This document shows, piece by piece, positions 43,172 to 52,093 of a stretch of 64,000 nucleotides of DNA; position 1 is the stretch's first letter, and every line of letters begins with the position of its first letter. A program made the position numbers and the translations under genes. The notes beneath the pieces are model-generated. The model was not told the DNA's origin and searched no databases. It worked only from the letters and a program-made list of their open reading frames with translations. The stretch comes from Pseudomonas frederiksbergensis (lineage in GTDB: Bacteria > Pseudomonadota > Gammaproteobacteria > Pseudomonadales > Pseudomonadaceae). The DNA is taken from contig NZ_MOBP01000014.1 of assembly GCF_003732665.1 (NCBI RefSeq), positions 142,605 through 206,604 on the forward strand, in the 5' to 3' direction.

Positions 43172-43264
43172 TGGACCTTTCGCCCCTTAACTTTGAGGGG
43201 TGATCAATGTCGGACAAAGGGCTAACATGCCGACCTGTTCTGCTTTCCCGTGTTTTGCCTACCT

Positions 43265-43735
43265 ATGCCCAATCAGACCATCAAGACCCCCTGCGTCGGC
43301 CTCTGCTCCACCGTTTACGGTGACTTGGTGTGCCGTGGCTGCAAGCGTTTCCACCACGAAGTGATCAACTGGAACGGTTACAACGAGGAAGAAAAACGCG
43401 CGGTGTGGCTGCGTCTTGAGCAACTGCTGTCCCAGGTGATGGCCAGCAAGCTGGAGATTTTCGACCCGCAGCGCCTGCGCTTTCAGCTTGAACAGCGCAA
43501 GATCCGCTTTGTGCCGCATCAGTCGGAGTATTGCTGGGCCTACCAGTTGATCGCTCGCGGGGCGCGGGTGATCAATAATCTGGAGGCCTATGGGATGGTG
43601 TTGATGCCGGAGTTCCGCGACTGGAACCTGCCGCAATTGCGCGATGCCATTGATCGGGAGTTTTTCCTGCTGTCGGAAGCGCATTACCAGCGCTACATCG
43701 CGCCGGGGTTTCTAAAAGACGCCTTCGGCGCCTGA
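43265..43735 (+). CDS. DUF1289 domain protein
   Basis: 156 residues from ATG 43265 (MPNQTIKTPCVGLCSTVYGD). The N-terminal cysteine pattern PCVGLC...VCRGCKRFHHEV marks DUF1289, a probable small metal- or FeS-binding module often fused to or near Fe-S enzymes. The rest of about 100 residues (QLRFQLEQRKIRFVPHQ-like, YCWAYQLIARGARV) is a Pseudomonas-type extension. Function unknown. Divergent from acnB. Confidence 0.8.
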   Translation: MPNQTIKTPCVGLCSTVYGDLVCRGCKRFHHEVINWNGYNEEEKRAVWLRLEQLLSQVMASKLEIFDPQRLRFQLEQRKIRFVPHQSEYCWAYQLIARGARVINNLEAYGMVLMPEFRDWNLPQLRDAIDREFFLLSEAHYQRYIAPGFLKDAFGA

Positions 43736-43737
43736 AA

Positions 43738-43819
43738 GCTTCGCGAGCAAGCCCGCTCCCACATTGGATCTGTGGCGTTCACAAATCCCCTGTGGGAGCG
43801 GGCTTGCTCGCGAAGGCGT
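43738..43819. repeat. REP pair (GTGGGAGCGGGCTTGCTCGC family), outward orientation
   Basis: The two REPs are arranged complement first: GCGAGCAAGCCCGCTCCCAC, then GTGGGAGCGGGCTTGCTCGC, the reverse of the usual REPIN order. Same arrangement as at 47.8 kb and 51.4 kb. Confidence 0.9.
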
Positions 43820-43840
43820 CCGCCCAGACGCCACAAAACC

Positions 43841-44704
43841 TCAATGCCGGGTCACAACCTCTTCCAGATGATCCATGATCTCGTCCGGCTTGAGCACCAG
43901 CACATCGCTCTCCACCGCATCCAGCACCACTTCCGCCGTATTGCCGATCAACGCCCCGGACAATCCGGACCGCGCCACGGTGCCAATCACTACCACCGCG
44001 GCCTGCAGCTTATGCACCATGAACGGAATCAACACATCCGCCGGGCCTTCCTCGATATGCAGGTGATCGTCGTCGATGTCGAATTCGGCCTGGAAGGCCC
44101 TGCATTGCTCGCGGTAGCGCGCCTGAATGGTTTCACTGAGCTGGAACGTCGGGTCGGCTGACGACAGCATCGGTGACGGATGCGCACTGATCACGTGCAA
44201 CTGCGCCTTGGCCAGGCTGGCGATGTCGTAGCCGTGATCGACAATGCACGCATGCAGCGTGCGGTGTTCGCCGTCGGTGTTGCCGACGTCGATGGCCGCC
44301 AGGATGACCCCGCCGGTCCACGGCTTGGAGGTTTTCACCAGCAGCACCGGCGTCGGGCAGTAGCGCAGCAGTTTCCAGTCCGCCGGGGTCAGCAGGGCCT
44401 TTTTCAGCGGGCTGTCGGGGTAATGCTGCTTGACCACTAGCCCACAGCCCTCGGCTTGCTGCACATCGACGATGGTTTCATGCAGGCTTTCGTTCCAGGC
44501 CTGCTCGGTGGTGACGCTGTAGCCGTCCTCCAGCAGCGCAGCCTTGAGCACGCCGAGCATGGCGCTGTGGTCATGCTTTCGATCACACACCAGCAGGTGC
44601 AGATGCGCCTGGGTCACGCCCGCGATCAACTTGGCCCGCTTGAGCGCCAGGCTTTCCGAGTGTTCAGGTTCGATGACCACCAGGATGCTGCGGATGGCTT
44701 GCAT
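43841..44704 (-). CDS. Universal stress protein with two Usp domains
   Basis: 287 residues from ATG 44704 (MQAIRSILVVIEPEHSESLA); the upstream frame lacks a ribosome site. Tandem Usp domains as in UspE: the first covers about 1-140, the second about 145-287. The second ends in the ATP-loop-like GTVARSGLSGALIGNTAEVV, close to the G-2x-G-9x-G(S/T) motif. Such proteins bind nucleotides under energy or envelope stress. Monocistronic; divergent from miaE. Confidence 0.85.
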   Translation of the reverse strand: MQAIRSILVVIEPEHSESLALKRAKLIAGVTQAHLHLLVCDRKHDHSAMLGVLKAALLEDGYSVTTEQAWNESLHETIVDVQQAEGCGLVVKQHYPDSPLKKALLTPADWKLLRYCPTPVLLVKTSKPWTGGVILAAIDVGNTDGEHRTLHACIVDHGYDIASLAKAQLHVISAHPSPMLSSADPTFQLSETIQARYREQCRAFQAEFDIDDDHLHIEEGPADVLIPFMVHKLQAAVVVIGTVARSGLSGALIGNTAEVVLDAVESDVLVLKPDEIMDHLEEVVTRH

Positions 44705-44863
44705 GGTCGGGATCTCCAGGAAGTGAAAAACACTGCGTTGGACAACTATAGTTGCTGCCCGGCAACACGGGACTTGATGCATATCAATGGCGGCGACTGG
44801 TGGTCTGCCGACAAGCCCGTATAATCGGCGCCCTTCGTTTTGAACCTTTTATCCGTGAGCCCC

Positions 44864-45472
44864 ATGATCCTTCCCGAAATTCACGAGTTCCTCGGCTGCC
44901 GCACCCCTGACGGCTGGGTCCAGGCCGCGCTGGCCGATCAGGAAACCTTGCTGATCGACCACAAGAACTGCGAATTCAAGGCCGCCAGCACGGCGTTGAG
45001 CCTGATCGCCAAATACCACTCCCACGTCGATCTGATCAACCTGATGTCGCGTCTGGCCCGGGAAGAGCTGGTGCACCACGAACAAGTCATGCGCCTGATG
45101 AAAAAGCGCAAGATCGAACTGCGCCAGCTCTCCGCCGGGCGTTACGCCTCGGGTTTGCGCAAAGTGGTGCGTAGCCACGAACCGGTAAAACTGGTGGATA
45201 CCCTGGTGGTCGGCGCGTTCATCGAAGCCCGTAGCTGCGAGCGTTTCGAGGCGCTGGTGCCGCATCTGGATGAAGAATTGGGCAAGTTCTACTTTGGTTT
45301 GCTGAAAAGCGAAGCACGGCATTTTCAGGGGTATCTGAAACTGGCTTACCAGTATGGGGACGCCAAGGACATCGCCCAAGTGATCGACCGGGTTCGCGCC
45401 GCCGAGCAGGAACTGATCGAATCGCCGGACGTGGAATTCCGTTTCCACAGCGGCATCCCGACCGCCGCATAA
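44864..45472 (+). CDS. miaE: tRNA-(ms2io6A37) hydroxylase MiaE
   Basis: 202 residues from ATG 44864 (MILPEIHEFLGCRTPDGWVQ). A non-heme diiron four-helix monooxygenase that hydroxylates the isopentenyl group on A37 of tRNAs reading U-starting codons. Diiron ligands are visible in EFKAAS (Glu), EELVHHEQV (E..H), EARSCERFEAL (Glu) and SEARHFQGYL (E..H). The last 20 bases including the stop are repeated in tandem (45461-45480 and from 45481). Confidence 0.9.
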   Translation: MILPEIHEFLGCRTPDGWVQAALADQETLLIDHKNCEFKAASTALSLIAKYHSHVDLINLMSRLAREELVHHEQVMRLMKKRKIELRQLSAGRYASGLRKVVRSHEPVKLVDTLVVGAFIEARSCERFEALVPHLDEELGKFYFGLLKSEARHFQGYLKLAYQYGDAKDIAQVIDRVRAAEQELIESPDVEFRFHSGIPTAA

Positions 45473-45494
45473 CCCAATCAACCGCCGCATAACC

Positions 45495-45590
45495 CCTTGT
45501 AGAAGCGAGGCTTGCCCGCGAAGGCGTCGTTTCATTCAACATCGATGTTGACTGGCACACCGCCTTCGCGGGCAAGCCTCGCTCCTACAG
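45495..45590. repeat. REPIN (TAGGAGCGAGGCTTGCCCGC variant)
   Basis: Inverted REP pair after miaE. Confidence 0.92.
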
Positions 45591-45610
45591 AAAGCATCAT
45601 CCGCAGGCTG

Positions 45611-45660
45611 TGATGTTTTGATTCAATATTGTTAAAAACTCTTAAGAGTATGAAACATCA
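45611..45660. promoter_or_regulatory. Nested palindromes before the two-component operon
   Basis: TGATGTTT (45611-45618) and AAACATCA (45653-45660) form perfect 8-bp arms. Inside lies the perfect 12-bp palindrome ACTCTTAAGAGT (45638-45649). AT-rich setting. Candidate operator, possibly autoregulatory for the RstA-like regulator. Confidence 0.4.
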
Positions 45661-45663
45661 ACC

Positions 45664-45690
45664 AAAACCGGCCCCCACGGCCGGTTTTTG
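45664..45690 (+). terminator. Rho-independent terminator or attenuator
   Basis: ACCGGCC-CCCAC-GGCCGGT stem followed by TTTTG. It lies 80 bp before the response-regulator start, so it either ends miaE transcription or attenuates an upstream promoter of the regulator operon. Confidence 0.72.
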
Positions 45691-45768
45691 CTGCCTGCCG
45701 TCACCGTCCCGCCACCGATTGCCGCCATAATGCCGCCCACTTCAAACAAGGGCTGGCAGACGGGCGTT

Positions 45769-46476
45769 ATGGATAACCTGGGTTTTGGCAAAGTTTTGCT
45801 GGTGGAAGACGACGAGAAGCTTGCCGGGCTGATCGCGCATTTCCTGGCGCAACACGGCTTCGAGGTCCGGGCGGTGCACCGGGGCGACCTGGCGTTGGCC
45901 GCGTTCCTTGAATTCAAACCGAAAATCGTCGTGCTTGACCTGATGCTGCCGGGCCAGAGCGGTTTGCACGTGTGCCGCGAGATTCGCAGCGTGTCTGACA
46001 CGCCCATCGTGATCCTCACCGCCAAAGAGGACGACCTCGACCATATCCTGGGCCTGGAATCCGGCGCCGACGATTACGTGATCAAACCGATCAAGCCCCC
46101 GGTGCTGCTCGCCCGTTTGCGTGCGTTGCAACGCCGCCAAGTGCCGGAAACCGCCGTGTGCAGTGCCTTGGAGTTCGGTCACTTGAGCATCGACCGCAGT
46201 TGCCGCGAAGTGCGTCTGGCGGGCGAGGGCATCGAGCTGACCACCATGGAATTCGAATTGCTGTGGCTGCTGGCCAGCGCCGCCGGCAAGATCCTGTCTC
46301 GCGATGACATTCTCAATCGCATGCGCGGCATCGCCTTCGACGGTCTCAACCGCAGCGTCGACGTCTACATCAGCAAGCTGCGGGCCAAGCTCAAGGACAA
46401 TCCCCGGGAGCCGGCGTGCATCAAGACCGTCTGGGGCAAGGGTTATCTGTTCAATCCGTTCGCGTGGGAGCTTTAG
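45769..46476 (+). CDS. OmpR-family response regulator, RstA-like
   Basis: 235 residues from ATG 45769 (MDNLGFGKVLLVEDDEKLAG). Receiver with acidic pair EDDE, phospho-Asp in IVVLDLMLPGQSG and Lys in DDYVIKPIKPP. DNA-binding winged helix with RSVDVYISKLRAKLKDN and KTVWGKGYLF. The TAG stop abuts the ATG of the kinase gene (zero spacing). Closest by eye to RstA; the target genes are unknown. Confidence 0.87.
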   Translation: MDNLGFGKVLLVEDDEKLAGLIAHFLAQHGFEVRAVHRGDLALAAFLEFKPKIVVLDLMLPGQSGLHVCREIRSVSDTPIVILTAKEDDLDHILGLESGADDYVIKPIKPPVLLARLRALQRRQVPETAVCSALEFGHLSIDRSCREVRLAGEGIELTTMEFELLWLLASAAGKILSRDDILNRMRGIAFDGLNRSVDVYISKLRAKLKDNPREPACIKTVWGKGYLFNPFAWEL

Positions 46477-47763
46477 ATGCTGCGGTTATTTCTGGGGTTG
46501 TACCTGATGCTGGCCGTGGGGCTGGTGCTGGCGTTGCAGACCGTCGAACACACCTTCAACGCGTTGCTCGACAACCAGATGCAGGCCTACAACCGCGAGG
46601 CCGTGCGCGGTCAGGCGTATTCGTTAGTGGAGCAATTACGCGGCCTGGAAGGCCCGGGGCGTGAGCAACAACTGGAAACGTTGCGCCCGCACTACGGCTT
46701 GGGGCTGACCCTGGTCGAGGCTGACCAACTGGAGCTCAATGACCAGGAAAAACAGCTGTTGGCCGACGGCCTGCTGGTGATTCGGGAGAAGTACACCCAG
46801 TTCATTTCCGCGATCGACGGTGGCTCGCAACTGCTGAGCATCAAGCTGCCGGCGGAGCCGAGCCTGATGCCGTTCTACATCGCCGCCGCCTACCTGATGC
46901 TGGCGGTGCTGATTGGCATCGTGCTGTTCTTCTGGGTGCGCCCGCACTGGCGGGATCTGGAAAAGCTGCGCCTGGCCGCCGAGCGCTTTGGCGATAATGA
47001 TTTGTCGTCGCGCATCCAGTTGTCCAAGCGCTCGAACATCCGCGACCTGTCCGAACACTTCAACCTGATGGCCGCACGCATCGAAGGGCTGATCGCCAAT
47101 CAGCGCGAGCTGACCAACGCGGTGTCCCATGAATTGCGCACGCCGATTGCGCGACTGTCGTTCGAACTCGATCAGCTCAAGCAACAACCCGATCCGGCGC
47201 AGAACCGCGAACTGATCGCTGACATGTACGCCGACCTGGGCGAACTGGAAGAAATGGTCTCCGAGCTGCTGACCTACGCCAGCCTGGAGCGCGGCGCCAC
47301 GGTGATCAACCGCGAGAATATCCAGGCCAGCAGTTGGCTCGACAGCGTGGTCGGCAGTGTGGCGCTGGAAGCGGAAGCGGCGGGCGTGCAACTGCTGATT
47401 GTCGAGTGTCAGCTCGACGTGGTGCGCATCGAACCGCGTTTCATGGCCCGGGCGGTGATCAACCTGCTGCGCAACGCCATTCGCTATGCCGACGGTCGGG
47501 TGGAAGTGTCGCTGGTGCGCAGCGGTGACCACTACGAAGTACGGGTCAACGACGACGGGCCGGGCGTGCCGGTGGATGGACGGGAGAAAATTTTCGAACC
47601 GTTTTCGCGGCTGGATGCCAGTCGGGATCGGCGTACCGGTGGTTTTGGATTGGGGTTGGCGCTGGTAAGACGGGTGTCGCAGTCCCATGGGGGGCAAGTC
47701 GAAGTGGCGGATTCGCCGTGGGGTGGGGCGTCGTTTCGGATGACCTGGGCGCATCTGGATTAG
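46477..47763 (+). CDS. Sensor histidine kinase, RstB-like
   Basis: 428 residues. First membrane helix at residues 2-20 (LRLFLGLYLMLAVGLVLAL). A periplasmic domain of about 110 residues is followed by a second helix (FYIAAAYLMLAVLIGIVLFF) and a HAMP domain. The phospho-His is in NAVSHELRTPIARLSFE near residue 220. ATPase boxes are NLLRNAIRYADG, DDGPGVPVDGREKIFEPFSR and GGFGLGLALVRRV. Paired with the preceding regulator. The signal is unknown. Confidence 0.87.
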   Translation: MLRLFLGLYLMLAVGLVLALQTVEHTFNALLDNQMQAYNREAVRGQAYSLVEQLRGLEGPGREQQLETLRPHYGLGLTLVEADQLELNDQEKQLLADGLLVIREKYTQFISAIDGGSQLLSIKLPAEPSLMPFYIAAAYLMLAVLIGIVLFFWVRPHWRDLEKLRLAAERFGDNDLSSRIQLSKRSNIRDLSEHFNLMAARIEGLIANQRELTNAVSHELRTPIARLSFELDQLKQQPDPAQNRELIADMYADLGELEEMVSELLTYASLERGATVINRENIQASSWLDSVVGSVALEAEAAGVQLLIVECQLDVVRIEPRFMARAVINLLRNAIRYADGRVEVSLVRSGDHYEVRVNDDGPGVPVDGREKIFEPFSRLDASRDRRTGGFGLGLALVRRVSQSHGGQVEVADSPWGGASFRMTWAHLD

Positions 47764-47779
47764 TGTGCTGCCTGTGCTG

Positions 47780-47863
47780 ACGCCTTCGCGAGCAAGCCCG
47801 CTCCCACATTGGTTTTGTGAACGACACACATCCACTGTGGGAGCGGGCTTGCTCGCGAAGAGG
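47780..47863. repeat. REP pair, outward orientation
   Basis: GCGAGCAAGCCCGCTCCCAC then GTGGGAGCGGGCTTGCTCGC, between convergent genes. Confidence 0.9.
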
Positions 47864-47895
47864 CCTCCAGCAGCCCCCTTGCTGTCAGGGTGAAC

Positions 47896-50124
47896 TTAGA
47901 AATCCCACTTGGTGGTCAACGTCAAATTCCGCGGCTCGCCATAAAACGTGGTGTCGAAGTTGCCCAGCCCCGTCAGATAACGCTTATCGAAGACGTTGTT
48001 GGCATTGGCCGTGAAGCTCAAATGTTCGTTGTATTGATAGCGGGTCATCAGGTCCACGAGGGTGTAGCCGCCCTGTTTGATCTGGGTGTAGTCGCCCACG
48101 GTCGGGCTGTAGATCTTGCCGTAGAAGGCGCTCTGCCAACTGATGCCGCCGCCGACGGTGATCTTGTCCAGCGCGCCGGGCAGGCGATAGGTGGTGAAGG
48201 TGCGCACCACGTGTTCCGGTTTGCTGGTGGACAGCGGGTAACCGAAGATCCGCTGTTCATCGGCGTCGCGGGTGCGGGCGTAGGTGTAGCCGGCCGACAG
48301 GTTCCAGCCTTCTGCCAGTTCGCCGGCCAGTTCCAGCTCGATACCTTGGGTCTTGGTGCCGTCGACGGCTTTGTAGATGCCCTCGTTGGTGATCGGGTTA
48401 GTGCCGATCGACTCCGCCACGCCATCCTGCTCGATGCGGAACAGGGCCAGGCTGGCGTTCAGCTTGCCGTCCAGATAAGCCGCTTTCAGCCCGGTTTCAT
48501 AGCTGTCGCCTTCCACCGGGGCCAAGGTCGTGCCGTTGCTGTCCTTGTAGGTTTGCGGCTGGTAGATCGAGGTGTAGCTGGCGTACACCGAGTACACATC
48601 GTTCAGGTCATAAACCACACCGGCATACGGCGTGACGACGCCGTGTTCCTTGTAGCTGGCGTGGGTATCGTCCAGGCCAGCGCCCGGGTTGTAGCCGTAG
48701 TCTTCGTTGTACTTGAAGGTGCTCAGGCGGCTGCCGAGGATGACGGACAGGTCGTCGGTCGGGTGCAGGCGCGTGGCCAGGTAGACGCCGTTCTGGCTCT
48801 GGGTGCGTTCGTATTTGCCGTTCTTCGGGAACTCTTGTTTCGGCAGCTCGCCGTCCCAGTCATAGATGCTGCCCGGCACCTGTTGGAAAGCGCTGGTGTC
48901 GTAGGTCGCGCCGGTCTGGCGCGAATGCGAGGCCATGACGCCGGCCACTAGTTCATGCTCGCGACCGCCGAGGCTGAACGGCCCGGAGACGTTGACGTCA
49001 GCGGTGTTCTGTACGCGATGACCTTCCCAGCGACCCCAATACAGGAACATGCCTTCACCGGTGGCGCGGTCCGGGTTGCCGCCACTGGCCGAGGCCAGTT
49101 GCGTGTCGTGATCGGTGGTTTTCTGGTCAAGGCTGACCTTGAGTGTCCAGTCATTGGCCAGGGCTTGTTCCAGCGCGGCGAAGTAGGTGGTTTCGTCGAA
49201 ATCGCGACGGCTCCAGTCGGCGCCCGGGTTGAAGTGACGCGGGAAATCGGTGCGGCCGCCGTCGGAAAAGTACGTCGGGTTACCGGTCCAGGAGCTGCCG
49301 CGCGGGGTGGCGCTGGACTTGTCGATGCCGAAGGTCAGCAGGGTGTCAGGGGTCAGGTCGGCTTCGAGGATGCCGTAATACAGGTCTTTCTTCTGGCTGT
49401 AGTGGTCCTGGTAGGAATTCTTGTCCGAGTAGGCGCCGACAAACCGCCCGCGCACCGTGCCCGAATCATTCAGCGACCCGGAAATATCGCCGACGCTGCG
49501 ATAGGCATCCCACGAGCCGACGGTGCCGCTGATCGAGGCCTTGAAATCCTTGGTCGGCTTCTTGCGGATCAGGTTGACAGTCGCGGACGGGTCACCCGAA
49601 CCGGTCATCAGGCCGGTGGCACCCTTGATCACTTCGATGCGGTCCAGGCTGGCCGAGTCGTCGCTGTTGTTGGGGTTTTCGCCATACACACCGTCGTAGG
49701 GCTGGTTCACGCCGTCGTACTGGAAGTTGGTGATGGCAAAGCCCCGGGCGGAAAACTCGGTACGGTCGCTGTCGTACTTTTGCGTCGAGATGCCGGGGGT
49801 GTTGCGCAACGCGTCGCCGACGCTCTGCACGCCACGATCATCCATTTGCTGGCGGGTGATGACCGTGACCGATTGCGGGGTTTCGCGAATCGACAGCGGC
49901 AGGCCGGTGGCCGAGGACGTCGAACCGGTGGTGTAGGAATGGGTGTCTTCGGTGGTCGCGCCCAAGGCCTGGCCGGAAATGTTGGTGGCATCCAGTTGCA
50001 GTGTGTCGCCCTTGGCGGCGGCTGTTTCGCCAGCGTGGGCGGCAAGGCTCAGCAGAGCGGCGGGAAGGGCCAGTGCCAAGGGGCACAAGGCAAAACGAAA
50101 ACGCGCGGCGAAGTGGTGCGGCAT
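47896..50124 (-). CDS. TonB-dependent siderophore receptor
   Basis: 742 residues. A signal peptide ends near AALLSLAAHA (about residue 31). No secretin/STN signalling domain follows, so this is a transport-only receptor. Plug with PLSIRETPQSVTVITRQQM and IEVIKGATGLMTGSGDPSAT. 22-strand barrel ending in the terminal Phe of NLTLTTKWDF. The plug wording matches hydroxamate/catecholate siderophore receptors (FhuE/FpvA-type). Iron regulation is expected, but I could not see a convincing Fur box upstream. No synthesis genes are adjacent, so it may take up foreign siderophores. Confidence 0.9.
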   Translation of the reverse strand: MPHHFAARFRFALCPLALALPAALLSLAAHAGETAAAKGDTLQLDATNISGQALGATTEDTHSYTTGSTSSATGLPLSIRETPQSVTVITRQQMDDRGVQSVGDALRNTPGISTQKYDSDRTEFSARGFAITNFQYDGVNQPYDGVYGENPNNSDDSASLDRIEVIKGATGLMTGSGDPSATVNLIRKKPTKDFKASISGTVGSWDAYRSVGDISGSLNDSGTVRGRFVGAYSDKNSYQDHYSQKKDLYYGILEADLTPDTLLTFGIDKSSATPRGSSWTGNPTYFSDGGRTDFPRHFNPGADWSRRDFDETTYFAALEQALANDWTLKVSLDQKTTDHDTQLASASGGNPDRATGEGMFLYWGRWEGHRVQNTADVNVSGPFSLGGREHELVAGVMASHSRQTGATYDTSAFQQVPGSIYDWDGELPKQEFPKNGKYERTQSQNGVYLATRLHPTDDLSVILGSRLSTFKYNEDYGYNPGAGLDDTHASYKEHGVVTPYAGVVYDLNDVYSVYASYTSIYQPQTYKDSNGTTLAPVEGDSYETGLKAAYLDGKLNASLALFRIEQDGVAESIGTNPITNEGIYKAVDGTKTQGIELELAGELAEGWNLSAGYTYARTRDADEQRIFGYPLSTSKPEHVVRTFTTYRLPGALDKITVGGGISWQSAFYGKIYSPTVGDYTQIKQGGYTLVDLMTRYQYNEHLSFTANANNVFDKRYLTGLGNFDTTFYGEPRNLTLTTKWDF

Positions 50125-50265
50125 GGCGGTCCCTTTGTATCGAATCGGTCGGTAGTTGAATGCTTCTGAGGGTTAACCGAACGAAAAACGCAAAGGGGAA
50201 CTGCCGGGTGCAAAATAATCGGAGGTTTTTTGTGTGAGTCCAGAAATGAAAGGGCAATGAGAAAC

Positions 50266-50289
50266 CTGTGGCGAGTGAGCTCGCCACAG
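50266..50289. other. Perfect short hairpin
   Basis: CTGTGGCGAG-TGAG-CTCGCCACAG, 10-bp arms, between the receptor upstream region and the GFA gene. Its bases match the start of the TGTGGCGAGGGAGC REP family, so it may be a collapsed REPIN. Confidence 0.6.
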
Positions 50290-50333
50290 TGGAATTTCTT
50301 TAGCTCAGGGACTGTGTTCACTCTTGTTGAGTG

Positions 50334-50822
50334 TTATTGGCTCAAATCCAACCGCTCATGCCAATCAGCAATCGATTCTTCGGGATAGACGTCAAATTGC
50401 TTGTCCTTGGGCTTCACCTCAACCTCCACCCAAGGCGCCTTCGAACCCAACATCAAATGCGTGTGCTGCGGCGGCACCGGCAGCGCGGTGTCGATAGCCG
50501 ACGCAAACGGGTGAATCAGCGCCGGCCACTCCGGGCTGAACAGCCACAACCCGCTGCCGCACACCGAACAAAAGTGCCGCTCGGCGGTGCTGCTGTGGGC
50601 ACGTTTATCGCCTTCATCCTTGAGCCGCGCATGGTAGATCGCGATGTGCTTGCGCCCGCGGACCTTCATGCTGTTGGCATCCCCACTGATGTTGATCGCA
50701 TAACCGCCGCCGCCCTGGGTCTTGCGGCAGATCGAGCAGTAGCAACGCTGATAAGGGTAGGGGTGGGCGCTGGTGAGGCTGAACGACACCGCGCCGCAAT
50801 GGCAGGAACCTTCGAGCTGCAT
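50334..50822 (-). CDS. GFA-family (CENP-V/GFA) zinc protein
   Basis: 162 residues. Three zinc-ligand clusters of the glutathione-dependent formaldehyde-activating family are visible: GSCHCGAVSF, RCYCSICRKTQGGGG and HFCSVCGSGLW. The true reaction is usually unknown for these proteins; glutathione adduct handling is the guess. It stands 45 bp downstream of the thioesterase gene on the same strand. Confidence 0.86.
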   Translation of the reverse strand: MQLEGSCHCGAVSFSLTSAHPYPYQRCYCSICRKTQGGGGYAINISGDANSMKVRGRKHIAIYHARLKDEGDKRAHSSTAERHFCSVCGSGLWLFSPEWPALIHPFASAIDTALPVPPQHTHLMLGSKAPWVEVEVKPKDKQFDVYPEESIADWHERLDLSQ

Positions 50823-50867
50823 GACATCCTCCGGCAGTTCTTGAATGACTCAAGACAGCCTAGACCC

Positions 50868-51272
50868 TCAGCGACTTTCGACAGGCACCAGAATCGCGTC
50901 GCCGGTCGCCACCAGTTTCAGTTGATCACCGGTCTGTGCGAACAGCTCGGCACGGGCAAACACCTGCTTCTTGCCTGCCTTGATCACCCGACCCTTGGCG
51001 ATGAACACCTCGCCAACGGCGGGCGCCAGGCAGTTGACCGAAAAGTGCGAAGCCAGCACGTTGCCGGCCACGGTCCCGGCGGCAAACCCGCACGCCGTGT
51101 CGAGCAGCGCGCCGATCAGGCCGGCATGCAGGAAACCGGCATATTGCGCCATGTCCGCTTCGCGAAAGGCCAGGGTGAGATCGGCTTCACCGCTCTCGGC
51201 GCGGGTGACTTCGAAGCCGGCCCAGCGGTTGAACGCCGAGGTTGAATTGATCTGCTTGAGTGCGTTGAGCAT
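50868..51272 (-). CDS. PaaI-family hotdog thioesterase
   Basis: 134 residues from ATG 51272 (MLNALKQINSTSAFNRWAGF) with GGAGG upstream; the frame continues far upstream without support. Hotdog signature GFLHAGLIGALLDTACGFAA, where the His-Gly and Asp positions form the acyl-CoA thioesterase site, then SHFSVNCLAPAVGEVFIAKG. It likely hydrolyses an acyl-CoA. Possibly cotranscribed with the GFA gene. Confidence 0.83.
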   Translation of the reverse strand: MLNALKQINSTSAFNRWAGFEVTRAESGEADLTLAFREADMAQYAGFLHAGLIGALLDTACGFAAGTVAGNVLASHFSVNCLAPAVGEVFIAKGRVIKAGKKQVFARAELFAQTGDQLKLVATGDAILVPVESR

Positions 51273-51376
51273 GGCGAATTCCTCCGGTTGAGGGATCAAC
51301 ATGCGCCGGGTTTTGTAAGACGTCATGCTTGATAAGGGAGGGTGATGGGCTGGGGGATTTGTGGTGAATGGGCTGA

Positions 51377-51456
51377 CGCCTTCGCGAGCGAGCCCGCTCC
51401 CACAGGGGATTTGTGTGCACCGCAAATCCAGTGTGGGAGCGGGCTTGCTCGCGAAG
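51377..51456. repeat. REP pair, outward orientation
   Basis: GCGAGCGAGCCCGCTCCCAC then GTGGGAGCGGGCTTGCTCGC, with ATTTGTGTGCACCGCAAAT between them, just after the alkA-like stop. Confidence 0.9.
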
Positions 51457-51470
51457 AACGATAACGCGGT

Positions 51471-52088
51471 CTACCGTCCAGGCACCCGCCACAAATACCA
51501 CGCAGCCACGGTGCGAAACGGACTCCACCCAAGCCCGATCTCAATCATCTGCTTACGCGTAGGCTGCACCGCCAACCCCTTCATCCGCCGATACCCTTCG
51601 CGCACGCCAAAGTCATCCGCCGGTAAGATATCCGGGCGCTCCAGGCTGTAGATCAGCAGCATTTCAACCGTCCAGCGCCCGACCCCGCGCAGGGTGATCA
51701 AACGCTCGATCAGCGCCTCGTCTTCCATTGCCAGCGCCGTGGCGTAATCCGGCACGACCCCGTCCAAGGAGGCCTGGGCGATGCCCTGGATGGTTGCGAT
51801 CTTGCCTGCGGAAAAGCCGCAACTGCGCATCTGATCAAAACTCGCCGCCAGAATCTGTTCCGGCCGGGGAAACGCCCCCGAACCCACTGACCCGACCAGC
51901 CGCCCGACAATCGCATCCCCGGCCTTGGCATGCAGTTGCTGATAGGCAATGGCCCGCACCAGCGACTCATAAGGGTCCCGCGCCGGGTGCGGTTGATGCA
52001 GGCACGGGCCGACAGTCGCAATATGGCGCTGCCAGTCCTCGTCGATGGACGCTAGAAAAGCACTGGCAGGCTGGTAGAGGTCGGGCAT
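51471..52088 (-). CDS. alkA: DNA-3-methyladenine glycosylase II (AlkA-like)
   Basis: 205 residues, shorter than E. coli AlkA (282), as usual for the compact HhH-GPD type. The helix-hairpin-helix with catalytic Asp is visible: LITLRGVGRWTVEMLLIYSL and then PADDFGVREGYRR, in which the Asp is expected. It excises alkylated purines. The start lies 5 bp after the stop of the PEP-mutase-like gene, itself 24 bp after ada: one alkylation-response operon. Confidence 0.88.
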   Translation of the reverse strand: MPDLYQPASAFLASIDEDWQRHIATVGPCLHQPHPARDPYESLVRAIAYQQLHAKAGDAIVGRLVGSVGSGAFPRPEQILAASFDQMRSCGFSAGKIATIQGIAQASLDGVVPDYATALAMEDEALIERLITLRGVGRWTVEMLLIYSLERPDILPADDFGVREGYRRMKGLAVQPTRKQMIEIGLGWSPFRTVAAWYLWRVPGR

Positions 52089-52093
52089 GGACG

